NCBI GenBank assembly: GCA_947311845.1
Contig: CAMZMU010000111.1
Coordinates: forward strand, 23,101,023 to 23,165,022
Length of the DNA stretch: 64,000 bases
From: Poa pratensis
Taxonomy: Eukaryota > Streptophyta > Magnoliopsida > Poales > Poaceae
Direction: 5' to 3'
Made by a program: the position numbers and the translations under genes. Below, piece after piece: positions 13,901-24,861 of this stretch. Numbering within the stretch: the stretch's first letter is position 1; the number at the start of each line of letters is the position of its first letter. The notes beneath the pieces were generated by a model. It worked only from the letters and a program-made list of their open reading frames with translations. It did no database searches and had not been told where the DNA came from.

Positions 13901-14757
13901 GGGTTAAATCTTTCGAAAAGCCGTGTCCACGGTTATGGACGACTTGGTGACGGATTCAGGGATCATAGAATAACTTCAACAGAATGATTAAAACTTGGGT
14001 ACTAGAGGTACCACTCAAGATTGTAAGGTTGACTTCCTCGAGGGTGATTCGGGGAGGTGCCTTTGATGAACAGGTACAAGTGGTGATGATGGTGATGTTG
14101 TTGAGATGGTGGTCTCAAGAAAAGAGTTACTCCTTACCTCTTTTGAAAATCTTCTGTTTAGTCGATGCCATGGATTATTTGTTTATTTCAATAAAATCAG
14201 CTTTATGCAAAAGAGCCATAAAACTTTGAAAGCTTCATTCGAGCATATATTAGCTCTTAATCTTGCGAGTTCGTCGAACTCAACGTCCTTGCTTTGTTTC
14301 AGGAACGTCGACGAGTAGTCTGGGGTTCCCAGGTGGCAGCTTGGGACAACCCGGAACAGCTGGCGCTGGATGTTTGTTTGTAGGCCTCTTAGGCCATATT
14401 TTGGGTTCTTGTTGTTTAGAACAACCATTTTCGCTTCCGCTTGTTGTATTGTTGGGTCAGTGACCTCTGAATGTAATTTGCTATCTTTCTCTACTATAAG
14501 AGTTGAACTATAGGTTTTTTTGTGTCGTAGAGTCTGTGATGTGCCAGTTGTTCCACAAGTCTTGATCTTATTATTATGCTTTGATAGTTGTGCCCGTGTT
14601 AAGGCATCGATCGGGGTGTTGTGTTGTTGGGAGAGGTGTGCCCAGCAACGCCTGCCAAAGGTTTTGGCCGGGGATTGGTAAACCCGTAACCTCCGGTGGT
14701 ATCGCTTAACCGGTGACACACAACATCACTGTATAGTAGTCGGGTCGGGGCGCCACA
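10938..14757 (+). repeat. Gypsy 3' LTR (3820 bp)
   Basis: Direct repeat of 4310-8130. Differences I located are G to A in CTCGCGCC/CTCACGCC, C to T in TTCCCCGAC/TTCCTCGAC, G to A in GGCCAGCCG/GGCCAACCG, G to A in ACAGCATC/ACAACATC, and single-base length changes near 13029, 13703 and 13911. Confidence 0.92.
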
Positions 14758-14762
14758 CTTAT
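14758..14762. repeat. Target site duplication CTTAT, right copy
   Basis: Matches 4305-4309 and follows the 3' LTR end directly. Confidence 0.9.
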
Positions 14763-15393
14763 ATATAAGCAATCAATAGGATATACACACAACAACACAA
14801 AATCTAATAATGTAATGAAGTGCGATATGACATGGCCGTGCGTCTGGACCTCCGCAGCGCCGCGCGCCTGAACCTTCATGGCGCCGTGCGCCTGGACCTC
14901 GCACCCCGGCATGGCACCGAGTCTACGGCACCTCCTTTGCCTCCGATAACGTGAACAATTCATAAAACTTACCGTGACCATGTCATATCAAATTGCCCCA
15001 CTGCAAAATAAAGTTTAGACGCTCTTCTACTTTAATTTTGCATGTTTTACGTGGCTGCTAGGGCTTCCGTAAAAGAACCGTTTCTTACCTACGAACATAC
15101 AACCACAACAGCGATTAAATAATTGTCTCTATTACACCCTTTCAGGGCCCTCCATTGCAAATGATATATCAACTATTGAAAGAGAGACAGACACCCGCCA
15201 GCCAGATATACGGTACAAGCCGTATGTCAAGTGTGGAACCAGTCTCGCGTAAGAGTACGTGTAAAGTCGGTCCGGGCCGCTTCATCAAACAATGCCGCGA
15301 TATAACAAGTACACGCGAGAGGGTAACAATTAAAGAATCGATGCCCACATTCAACATGTGTTCTAACCGAAACAACAATACTACGCATAGATC
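14763..15393 (-). other. Copia untranslated leader
   Basis: On the minus strand this lies between the primer-binding site and the gag relic once the Gypsy insertion is removed. It contains a short imperfect repeat of a GGCGCCGTGCGCCTGGACCTC-like unit at about 14845-14920. No convincing gene. Confidence 0.6.
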
Positions 15394-15406
15394 GGCTCTG
15401 ATACCA
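15394..15406 (-). other. Copia primer-binding site
   Basis: The minus strand reads TGGTATCAGAGCC one base after the LTR end (15408), matching initiator tRNA-Met. This fixes the element orientation as minus. Confidence 0.85.
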
Positions 15407-15407
15407 C

Positions 15408-17112
15408 TGAAGGGGTTCGTAGCAGAAAACAAAAAATTTCTAACTAGCGAAAACCAAAATATTGCCATGATCTATCTATCTAGTAATGCGGTAACGGAGC
15501 GGAATATCGATAACGTACCCTCGTAGATCGATAAGCGGGAATTGCGCTCCCGCACAAGCGTTGCTGACGTAGACGACGTAGCCGACCTCGAGGTCGCGAA
15601 GAACTTGACGCGACGAAGATAAAGACCGGCGCGACGATTACGCCTCCGGCGCCCCAAGTGTGGCGCCTCCGAGTACTCACACGTGCGGACCTTGACGACA
15701 ACCCCCGGTCACTCAGATCGAGAAAAAAAAAGCGGGCAGAGAATTAACTCAGCCCGGCGTATACAAATTAATTGTATTTTTAGATATCTTAAAACAATTA
15801 ATATGCCTTTCTTTATATAGAGGGGAGGGGTGTGCAACACACCTTGCCTCCCCAATGTGGGACTAAAAACTGGAGCAGCAAAGGAGCCGGCCGGCCGGCT
15901 CCTTGGCCGGCCGGCCGGCCATGTACGCTGGTACATGGTCGTGCCATACATGGCAGCGTGGTGGCCATGGGCCCCATGCTGGCCCATGCACCCCATGCAT
16001 GGTGCAGCCCCACATGGGCCCCATTTGGCCCATTTAGTGAACTGCAAGTATTTCTCCATTTTAATTAATATTAAATCAATACAAAATATATATAATTCAT
16101 AATTAATATATTTGTACATCATTTAATCTCCCGTGACTCCGAAACAATTTGCGGACCACCCGAACTTCCTTCGGACATTCCCGGAACACTTCCGATACTA
16201 CCGAAACATTTCCGGATTATTTCTCTCTCCCTATTTCTATTATTCCAATAAATCCAAACGATCTCCATGTGTCGGCAAGACCTTAAGCGTGTTACCCTAC
16301 GGTTCGAGAACACTCCAGACATGGTCGAGACCCCTCGCTCGCCAATGACCGCCAGGGAGACCTGGATGTCTGTGACGGTCCCTGTGCATTCTACGAATAT
16401 CGTCGTTGAACCATAAACATGATATTCATTCCTTTTGTTCCTTCGATACTACCCTAGTCCGAGACATGATCGTAAACATCCGATGTTCTGTTTTATCTCG
16501 TTACCGACAAGGGTTAATTAACTCGTTCTGTGATATTACATCCTCATGACCTAGTCATATGCTGCGCAGCTTTTCAGATGTAATCTCACCGAGTGGGCCC
16601 AGAGTATCTTTCCATCACGAGGATGAACAAATCCCGCTCTCGATCCGTATGCCTCAACATGCCCTTTTGTGATCCACAAGATACACCTTTATAGTCACCC
16701 ATTTATGGACCGACGATTGATGCACTTAGAGTATCCTCCGGGGCAGCAATTAATACGATCTCACGGTCTGAGGAATAAGCTATCATATTTCTTTCCTATT
16801 GCAAATGATGAACATTGTGATACGATCCTATTGCAATACTTTGTTGGGTATGTCCACCACCTTATTCTACTAATAAGATGACCTCATTGTCAACCGACGT
16901 GACTGTCCATGACCGGGAATTCTCGATCAACAGTTGCCCAATGAACTAGTTTTATAGAGGCTTACTAGGGACTCTGGTTTGTCTATATATCACACGTGTA
17001 TTAACAATTCCGATTAATACAGTTATAGCATGATACAAAACATATTATAAACTTAATGAGATAATGCAATAAATCCTCATTATTTATTTGCCTCTAGGGC
17101 ATATCTCCAACA
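15408..17112 (-). repeat. Copia 5' LTR (1705 bp)
   Basis: On the minus strand it begins TGTTGGAG (17112) and ends CTTCA (15408). It includes a GC-rich palindromic cluster at 15881-15920 and a run of GCCCCATG-like repeats up to about 16030. Its first 348 bases match the partial 3' LTR at 1-348. Confidence 0.9.
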
Positions 17113-18231
17113 GCGCGTGCGTTGAGATGGTGGCCAAGACTGATATGAGGATGGTGGTGTTTAGGAAAATGAGTGGCCACGGGGTAGGGTGCTGGAGCAC
17201 TGAACCTGTCCCGTCCTTACTGATGATACTGGGTTAGTCTCAAGCAAGGTAAAGGTCGTAACCGTTCCCACTCAGCCGGCTTTCCCCGGAAGAGAGCTAC
17301 ATGTAGGCAATGAGCCGGGCGGTACCGAAGGTAAACACAGTGCACCCCTGCAGAGTTGAATCTTTTCGAAAAGCCGTGTCCACGGTTACGGACGACTTGG
17401 GAAAGGACGATAAGACCATAGAATAATATGAACGGAATGCCTAAAACTGAGTACTAAAGGTACTACTCAAGAATGTAAGGTTGACTTCCTCGAGGGTGAT
17501 TCGGGGAGGTACCTTTGTTGAGCAGGTACAGTGGTTGATGGTGAGAAAGGTGATCAAGAGAAAAGAGTTACTTCTTACCCCTCTTTTAAAATATTCTGAT
17601 TAGTCGATGCCATGGAGTTATGTTTTACTAAATAAAATCAGCTTTATGCAAAATAGTCATAAAACTTTGAAAGCCTCATCGAGCTAAAGCTCTATATTTA
17701 ATCTTGCGAGTTCGTCGAACTCAACGTCGTTTGTTTTGTTTCAGAGGAGGACTTCACCGACCTCGAAGGTGGGTTCTTTGTGGACGTCGACGAGTAGTCT
17801 GGGGTTCTCAGGTGGCAGCTTGGGACATCCCGGAACAGCTGGCGTTGGATGTTTATCTGTAGGCCTCTTAGTCCATATTTGGTTCTTGTTGTTAGAACAA
17901 CTTAATTCGCTTTCGCATGTTGTACTGTTGGGTCTGTGATCTCTGGTTGTAATATTTGCTATCTTTCTCTATTATAAGAGTTGAACTATAATGGTTTGTG
18001 TCGTAGAGTCTGTGATGTGCCAGTTGTTCCACAAGTTTTGATCTTTCTATTATGCTTTGATAGCTGTGCCTGTGTTAAGGCATCAATCGGGGTGTTGTGT
18101 TGCCGATGATCAATTCCGAGCAACACCTGCCAAAGGTTTTGGTCGGGATTGGTAAACCCGTAACCTCCGGTTGTATCGCTTAACCGGTGACACACAGCAT
18201 CACTGTATAGTAGCCGGGTCGGGGCGCTACA
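17113..18231 (+). repeat. Old Gypsy-type LTR, truncated by Copia insertion
   Basis: Diverged relative of the last 1.1 kb of the young Gypsy LTR (compare 7003-8130), ending GGGTCGGGGCGCTACA like that LTR. It keeps about 40 bases around 17745-17790 that the young LTRs lack. Its left part lies beyond the Copia element, outside the window. No PBS-like sequence follows at 18232, so this may be a solo or 3' LTR. Confidence 0.8.
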
Positions 18232-18940
18232 ACTGTTTGGCGACTTGGCTGGCTGTCTTGCTGTGTGTTGAGGATTTGTCTGAAATACCCTCAGATTTCC
18301 AAGCATATATATTTACTGATTAAAGTGTACAATCCTAACTATTTTTATTGTCTAGGACTATAATGATAAGTATAAATTGTACTTGGAGACCATCGGTGCC
18401 AACAAAGAAAAAGAAAACGAACAATACATACAACTTATTTTCAATCATCAGTAATGCACCGATGAAATTCAAAAAAAAGTAATGCACCGATGCACAGGCG
18501 AGAACTACTTGCATGCATGCAGCACGGCAGCATAGCAAGCAGCCTGACAGTATGTGTGTCACTCGTTCGGCTCCTAGTGCGTGGAAAGGATAGAAAGAGG
18601 CAGCGAGTGGCAATACTGCGTAAATACGGACAACGGCAGTGGCAAACCAGCATACCGATTCGTTTGTAAGTCAGGATGTAAACGGCAGCGGCATCCGCTG
18701 GGCCCGTATTACGCCGCCCGCCAAAATAAGCCTAAACGGCGTATGTGGCTTACCACGAAAATTAAGTGGCGTATGTGGCAAACCTGCGAAAGCCACTAGC
18801 GCCAGGGGCCCACCGCGAGGGTTTCGACTTTCGTCCTCCCCTTCTCTTTGGGCGCCGCCACTGCCTGCGTCTTTGGGCGCCGCCACCGTGCCGGGTATTG
18901 GGCCGCCGAGCGCCAGTGCTAGCCGCCCCTCCGCCCGTTG
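18232..18940. other. Intergenic sequence with half of an inverted repeat
   Basis: No gene recognised. The stretch 18668-18686 is repeated in inverted orientation at 20515-20533, on the other side of the DUF538 relic. Sequence becomes GC-rich from about 18790. Confidence 0.4.
18668..18686 (+). repeat. Inverted repeat arm, left (candidate TIR portion)
   Basis: The 19 bases match the reverse complement of 20515-20533 at 18 positions. Weaker similarity continues inward, including shared CGTATGTGGC/CGCATACGTG words. The arms flank the DUF538 relic. Confidence 0.45.
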
Positions 18941-19405
18941 CTAGCCTCCGTCGTCGAGATCGACGGCCGCGCGCACTCCTAGTATGAGCTTCCCTCCCCT
19001 CCGCTCCCTCACGAGAGGATCCACGGAGGGCCAGTCCGTCCCGGTGGGTTTCCAATCCAGGGAGATGTAGCCGCACGCTCCTGTGGCGAAGTAGACCTTG
19101 GCGGCGTCGGCCTTGACGGCAGTGACCTTGGCCCAGACGAGCACCTTGGCCTTGAGGCCCTCGACGGCGGCCAGGTTGCCCTTGTCGAGCGTGCCGGTCA
19201 CCGTGGTGTCGAAGCGCAGCTCGGAGCCGTCCCGGTAGCCGACCTCGCAGGCGGCCGGGATGTGCACCGTCAGCCGCCGCGTCTCCGGGTCGAACTCGTA
19301 GTTGGTCGCCTCCCGCGGGAACAGCCCCACCGGCAGGTCGTGCTCCTGGAGCAGCTCCGCCAACGGCTTCTGCATCTTGCCCTACGCTGGCTCTGCCAGT
19401 TTGAA
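18941..19405 (-). pseudogene. DUF538-family gene relic
   Basis: The minus strand encodes a clear DUF538 core: ELLQEHDLPVGLFPREATNY, RRLTVHIPAACEVGYRDG, LRFDTTVTGTL, then KVLVWAKVTAVKADAAKVYF. DUF538 proteins are small plant proteins of uncertain biochemical role. The exon seems to start at 19405 after an acceptor-like TGCAG. A TAG at 19382-19384 stands where family members, as I remember them, have Trp in 'EPAWGKM'. After KVYFATG the sequence no longer matches the family end (normally 'GxKKxRSRxAYEV') and runs on in unrelated sequence to a stop at 18941. No upstream exon is visible. I call it a truncated relic; a short protein from the ATG at 19375 cannot be excluded. Confidence 0.7.
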
Positions 19406-20280
19406 CTGCAGGTAAAAAACCCGACATTTTCTTCTCTATCTTCTGTTATTGTTGCTGCGTTAATCAGTAAGTAAGCGCAAAATCAGCTTTATTAGGAGAT
19501 GCGATCCAGACTTTTGAAGAAAAAGGCTCTTCTTGGTCTCCCTGAGTACTACTTGCTTCTGAAAAATGTTTTCTTGCGGCACTTCCTCTTGGGTTGTAGT
19601 CTGCAATCCAATTAGCTGCATAGTGATCGACATATGCTAGTCCTTTTGTAGCCTCCTCTAATAAAAGTGAATAAGTTGGATTTCATGCAAGTGCTTAAAC
19701 TTAAGTCGATGGTCAAATATTGCTGCTTTGCCTCATTCAATGCTTTGATGTCGATATCAACATTGTTCTCAGTAGTAAGAAATATAAGATGTACTATTGC
19801 TATGCATCTTCTTTAGATTGCTTAAATGGTTTTTGGTCACTGGAAGGGCGTATCCATTGGAAGTAAGTTGCAGCTGCAACGGCATATCGCAGACATCAAC
19901 ACAGGGCAGCCGCGATGGCGACGTCGACAGGTCTGCGACAGCGGCGATGGCGACATCGACAGAAGGCTGTGGCAGCAACGACGCAAGGCTGTGGCAGCTT
20001 CTTTGTCTAGTATGTGCACATGCATTGCCTGAACTTTGTCAAACTTTGTCTGAACTTTGTCAAGTAGGCGTCCTTGTACCTATTATTTGGGCATATAAGA
20101 TGTACTCTTGTCTGCAGATCTTGAGACCCCAGTGTTGTACTTCTGCTATGAAAATTTCTGCTAAGAAGTATATTATCTTAACAGTCTGTATGCCCAGTTA
20201 TGTGCCGATGCTGTGAAAATTTCATGTAGTTTGTTCCTGTTGATGTTGAGTGTCAAGTCCCAGTTTCGGTGTGAAATTTT
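19406..20280. other. Non-coding stretch
   Basis: Only short ORFs without recognisable domains. A locally repetitive block at about 19905-20000 contains GCGATGGCGAC-type words. Confidence 0.4.
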
Positions 20281-20286
20281 TCTAAT

Positions 20287-20400
20287 GCAGTAGAGCAGAG
20301 CGTGAAGCAGTAGCACGAAGCAGAGCGTGAGAGCACGTGAAGCAGGGGCACGAAGCAGAGCAGAGCGTGAGAGCAGAGAGTAAAGCAGTAGCACAAAGCG
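20287..20400. repeat. Imperfect tandem repeat (GCAGAGCGTGA family)
   Basis: About four irregular copies of a purine-rich unit containing AGCAGAGCGTGA and AGCAGTAGCACGAAGC. This is local minisatellite-like structure. Confidence 0.7.
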
Positions 20401-20514
20401 GCCTCGCGGCGCCGCCAATTCCCGCGAAACCTCCATAAATAATTCGTGTCTGCCACAAAACCTGCTAATCACGTATGCGGCGGAAGCGGCTCCTCCATTT
20501 TGTCCAGCGGTTTA

Positions 20515-20533
20515 GCCGTTTACATCCTGATTT
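20515..20533 (-). repeat. Inverted repeat arm, right (candidate TIR portion)
   Basis: Inverted partner of 18668-18686. I could not fix outer ends or a target duplication, so the element class is unknown. Confidence 0.45.
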
Positions 20534-20689
20534 GTAAGTCAGGAAGCTGCGGGAAGCACCTCCCGAGCCGAGGTGCTTCGCTCGCGCAGTGCAATTGCAA
20601 CACCGGCTTTGGCAAAGCCAGCGATGAAGCCCACCCGTTTGGTTCGAATGAGCAGCTTATTTCTCTGGAAAGCAGCTAAAAGCCGAAAC

Positions 20690-21208
20690 AAACACCACCT
20701 AATTGTTGGTGGACCTGTTCGCTTCTAGGATAATAATACTTTATCAGACATCACAACTTGTTGTGCGATCCTCCGCAACACGATCATAGAAGATGAGAGG
20801 GAACGGGAGGTGACTTACCACTACTGTAGTGTTGAGACTCCTATGAGACATATGCATGTTTCTACTCGATAAAAAAATCCTTGTGGCCTATTGGCAGATG
20901 GAAGACAAGGACGACGAAGGTCAGCGAGTGATGCCCTGTTTAAGTCTAGTTTTGTAGTAAAATGGATCGATGGGTTGGTTTAAGCTTCACATGGTTATTT
21001 TTTTGTGAGAGAGAATTTATTTGGTTAGTTGGATCAAAGCCCTAGGATTTAGCAGGTAATAATCTGGTTTTCCGACGACACATGGGCTGCCTTTTCTATA
21101 CATCTTGGCCTGTCAGGTTGGGCTACCGATCCTCTCCGTATTCCGAGCTCCAAGAGAACCCCACCCGGTTCCGCCGGCGAGACTCTGTCGGGGAATCACC
21201 GATCCAGG
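20690..21208. other. Upstream region of cyclin C gene
   Basis: Non-coding by inspection. The 5' leader presumably starts shortly before 21209. I see no strong TATA box. Confidence 0.4.
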
Positions 21209-24200
21209 ATGGCCGCCAACTTCTGGGCGTCGTCGCACAGGTAAGCCGCCGGCACCCACCCGACCTCGACCAGATTTATTATCGCCGTTCCGTGATTCTG
21301 AGCTGCTAATCGGGGCGAGTGTGCGCGATGGTTCCGTTCGAGCAGCAAGCAGCTGCTGGACCCGGAGGAGGTGGACGTGGTGCCGGCGGCGGATCGGGAG
21401 CGGGGCATCACGCCGGTGGAGTTCCGCCTCGTCAAGATCCACATGTCCTTCCGTGAGCTCCTCCTGCGCCCTCCCCGTCATTTTTTTATCTGCTCTCTCT
21501 AGTCTCTCGGCTGCGCATATTAGCTCAGATGCGCCCTTACAGATTATAGAATCGACGATAAGCTCGGCTTGGGATTATAGACGTTAGTAATAAAGATGTG
21601 GCAACTGGCAAACAGTGGTTCGGTCTGAAGTTTGGAAAGTCCACGATTTTGGGTGCGGCAGCGATCTGGCTTGTATGATTTGTAATGTAATTATACACAT
21701 TGGCATTTAGTGCCATGCATCTTTAGAAATGTGGTTAAAGGAGGAAGTTCCCTCCCTTAACTGTATGTTGTTTAGGTAGAAATGAAGCACCCTGCGGAGG
21801 CAGAGTCTGTGCCTCGACCGCGGGCGGGTGAGCTCACGGGCGTGTGCTCTAACCAACCGGTCACTGCTCGGTTCTCGTGCCATGCACCTTTGTCAATTAT
21901 CTACTGTATCTACTAAAACAAGTTGAAAACATGTTACCATCTCTGCTCTTTTTACTAAATGGAGATACAAGTCTATACTTATTGTGATCGAGAAGTTTTT
22001 GGTTACGCAAGCTGTGCATTGCTTATTTTCAGTAATCGACACAATGCTTGTTATATCAGAAGCAATCTAGCATACATGTAAAAAGGAAGTAGCAATCTAG
22101 TGTGTGTGTCGATACCAAATTCGATCCCATGCACTTGATTGATTTCACTCCAGTTGTGGCACTTGTAAGTACAGCGGTGATGATGGCTCTGCCCCGGTGT
22201 ACGGGCCTCCTGGCTTGGTTCGGTTAGAGAACATAACAAAGATAGGAGTGAACTTATTCTTTCTTGTTTCTTGATTACTTCAATTAACCATGTGACAGTT
22301 CACATATATAGGTGACCTAGCGCCTAGGAGCATAATCTAGTACAACTAACAGGAATCCCTTAGAGCATTACGTAACCTCACTGATAAGATCTTTTCAAAT
22401 CATGCAAATTCAACTAACTAACAAACTACTCAAACAACTAGCTACCTGCTGGAACCTGGATAAGCACATGGCAGTATCTTACTTACAGTTTATAGATATG
22501 CTTTCTGCATTAGTTCTCTTCCTTATAGATTAAAGTATTTAATGATTTCAGATATATGGCGTTGGCCCAGCAGGTGAAAGTTAGACAAAGGTAAGAGACA
22601 TTGTTTCCATTTCCTGACCTGTACCTTCGTTTATAGGTGTGTATGATATCTGTATACTTCAGTTATCAGATAAACTTTTGTGTTTTGCTTTTAGACTAGT
22701 TAGCAAACTTTCCTTCTGCAGTCATACTTTTTTTTTTTGAAGTGGCTACCTTTGTATCTAAAGAAGTTATACATATTGATGGCTTATTACCTGAAACTCT
22801 ATGCAAATGTTTTGGTGGTATATATTGTTTCCCTCATAAAAGTTCTTCCTGGTAATATTTTTGTGGAGTTTGCTTGAACTTCAACACTAATATAGTGATA
22901 CCAAAGCTGACTACTTTCAAGAGAAAAGTAAAAAATGTAAGTACTACTCCAATCTCCTTTATCTGCATTCTTTATTAATCGTAAGGTTGTTGCAGTTTAT
23001 ATTGTAAGATTAACTTCTAACTAATACTATGTACTTAATGTCTGCTACTGAATGACTTACTTTTCTAACTTATGGTATGATGTTCAATCTTTCACCAGAC
23101 CTATCTGGCATTAACTCATGATTGTTATTTCAGAGTCATAGCTACTGCAATCACATACTTCAGGCGTGTCTATACAAGGTATGATTCTTCATTTAGCAAG
23201 GACGCGTCGGATAGAAGAGTGCCCTCTAGCCTCTAATGTCGCTTTTCTGGATTTGACTATCTTTTTACTAGCCGGAGAAATGAAAACACAGTATTAGTTT
23301 ATAGACTGTAAGTTGTTGTGCCACTAAGAAAGTGGGAAGCATATGCTTATGATGTAAGCTGGTCAACGTACAGGCAATTAAGAACCATATACTGTGATTG
23401 TACATTTGTTTCTATGAGAACTTGTGTGCTTCACTCAGAACTCTATAATTCACATTGCTTCATCATAACTTGGGCGATTGTAGATGTGAGGTTCTCATCA
23501 AGTTGCTTCAAGCAGAATTAATACAATGGTGCTTTAATTGGAAACCTTTGAAATTCATTTACACATAGTATTATACTTCAAGCCCCAAACTCATGTTTTA
23601 TAATTCCTGTGAACAAAAAAATGACATGGAGATTCATATTTTAATGCCTATTTCTGCATAATTCTTTGAACATATTTTTTTCTAATGGAACATAAGCATT
23701 CAGAGCTGTGTCCGAATCTATTTACAGAAAGAGCATGACGGAGTATGATCCTCGTTTGGTAGCACCAGCTTGTTTGTATTTGGCATCAAAGGTGGAGGAA
23801 AGCACAGTGCAAGCAAGGCTTCTCGTATTTTACATCAAGAAGATGTGTGGTAGGTCTCTTGATCATTCAGATAGACCCATGTTTACCTGGAAGACTGGAA
23901 AAGTTGCACAACATGCAATAACCATGTATTTTCTTCCCCCAAAATGTAGGTTCTGATGACAAGTACAGATTTGAAATCAAAGATATTCTTGAAATGGAAA
24001 TGAAGCTCCTAGAAGCACTCGACTATTATTTGGTCGTTTTCCACCCATACCGTCCTCTTTTACAGTATGACTTTGCTTCCCCTATCATCTGAATAGAAAT
24101 GGCATTTTCCACTGGAATAACACTTCATATCTTCTGGTGCTCTGAACTTTTGAATTAACTCCCCTTTGATAGATTCTACAATGGCATTGAATGATGTGCT

Positions 24201-24861
24201 ATTTACAGGTTGTTGCAGGATGCTGGCATAACAGATTTGACACAGTTCGCCTGGTAAGTACCATTTCTTGAATACAATGCAGTGTCAAGTTGAGATTTGA
24301 GAACTGGATGCAACGAAACTTGTTGGCCTTTCTTATAATTTCCGTCACGGTGTACTGTTTTGCTTTTTCTGAACGGAAGCTGTTTGTGTTTGATTTACAA
24401 GAAATTTGCTTGACACTTCAGTACAAATATAAGCGAAATACAGTTTATTATGATCTATGGCTGTACAACTAGACCCATATCTACGCTGATTAGACGCTGC
24501 TATTGCAGGGGCCTTGTCAATGATACTTACAAGATGGATCTTATTCTCATATATCCTCCATATATGATTGCATTGGCCTGCATATACATCGCAAGTGTTC
24601 TTAAAGATAAGGACACAACCTCGTGGTTTGAAGAACTCCATGTTGACATGAACATTGTAAGTGTTTCAGTGATATCTTTCCAATCATTGATGATTTTTGT
24701 ATCCTCATATTAATCCACTTGCATCCGTTTGCAATATTCAGGTTAAGAATATTTCTATGGAAATCTTGGACTTCTACGACACCTACAAGATTGATCCTAA
24801 CAGGGGCCTCCAGGAGGACAAGATCATTCCTGTGATGAACAAGTTGCCATCAAAGGCCTGA
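21209..24861 (+). pseudogene. CYCC1: Cyclin C gene, nine exons, frameshift in exon 3
   Basis: Encodes plant cyclin C, partner of CDK8 in the nuclear Mediator kinase module. Exons read from GT..AG junctions: 21209-21240, 21346-21452, 22552-22590, 23134-23178, 23728-23849, 23950-24064, 24209-24253, 24509-24656, 24742-24861. The start is MAANFWASSH. The cyclin box is unmistakable: TEYDPRLVAPACLYLASKVE, ILEMEMKLLEALDYYLVVFH, PPYMIALACIYIASVLKDKD; the end is MNKLPSKA. Exon 3 has 39 bases where 40 are needed: CGTTGGCC stands where CGTTTGGCC would give RLAQQVKVRQR. In the present frame a TGA follows within nine codons. With that base the total is 774 nt, or 257 residues, the usual length. All other junctions and frames are intact, so this is either a recent null allele or a base-call error. 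Confidence 0.9.
21783..21885 (-). mobile_element. Candidate tRNA-derived SINE in cyclin C intron 2
   Basis: The minus strand reads TGGTTAGAGCACACGCCCGTGAGCTCACCC and then CGGTCGAGGCAC. The first part fits an RNA polymerase III A box and the second a weak B box, at tRNA-like spacing. Ends and target duplication were not resolved. It could be a degenerate tRNA fragment. Confidence 0.4.

Larger units (their letters stand above)
4310..14757 (+). mobile_element. Gypsy-type LTR element with long LTRs and dead pol (LARD-like)
   Basis: A complete 10.4-kb element with direct LTRs (4310-8130 and 10938-14757), a primer-binding site (TGGTATCAGAGCC, 8134-8146), a purine tract before the 3' LTR (10924-10937) and a perfect 5-bp TSD. 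The internal domain is only 2.8 kb and carries a heavily broken Ty3/Gypsy pol relic. The two 3.82-kb LTRs differ by about four substitutions and three single-base indels that I could find, so the copy is very young although its coding capacity is gone. Long LTRs around a non-functional interior is the definition of a LARD-type non-autonomous element, which must be mobilised in trans. Confidence 0.9.
1..17112 (-). mobile_element. Copia LTR retrotransposon, gag-only, interrupted
   Basis: A minus-strand LTR element whose left end lies outside the window. The 3' LTR is partial (1-348), the 5' LTR is 15408-17112, and the primer-binding site (TGGTATCAGAGCC on the minus strand, 15394-15406) adjoins the 5' LTR. 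A purine-rich tract lies next to the 3' LTR. The internal region is about 4.6 kb once the nested Gypsy element (4310-14757) is removed. It holds a degenerate gag but no recognisable protease, integrase, reverse transcriptase or RNase H, so the element looks non-autonomous. I see no difference between the 348 bases of 3' LTR and the matching part of the 5' LTR, so insertion was recent. It sits inside an older Gypsy-type LTR that continues at 17113. Confidence 0.85.

Noticed and set aside
18762..19427. 221-codon minus-strand ORF overlapping the DUF538 exon
   Set aside because: It is the neighbouring frame of the DUF538 relic. Family similarity lies only in the 18941-19375 frame.
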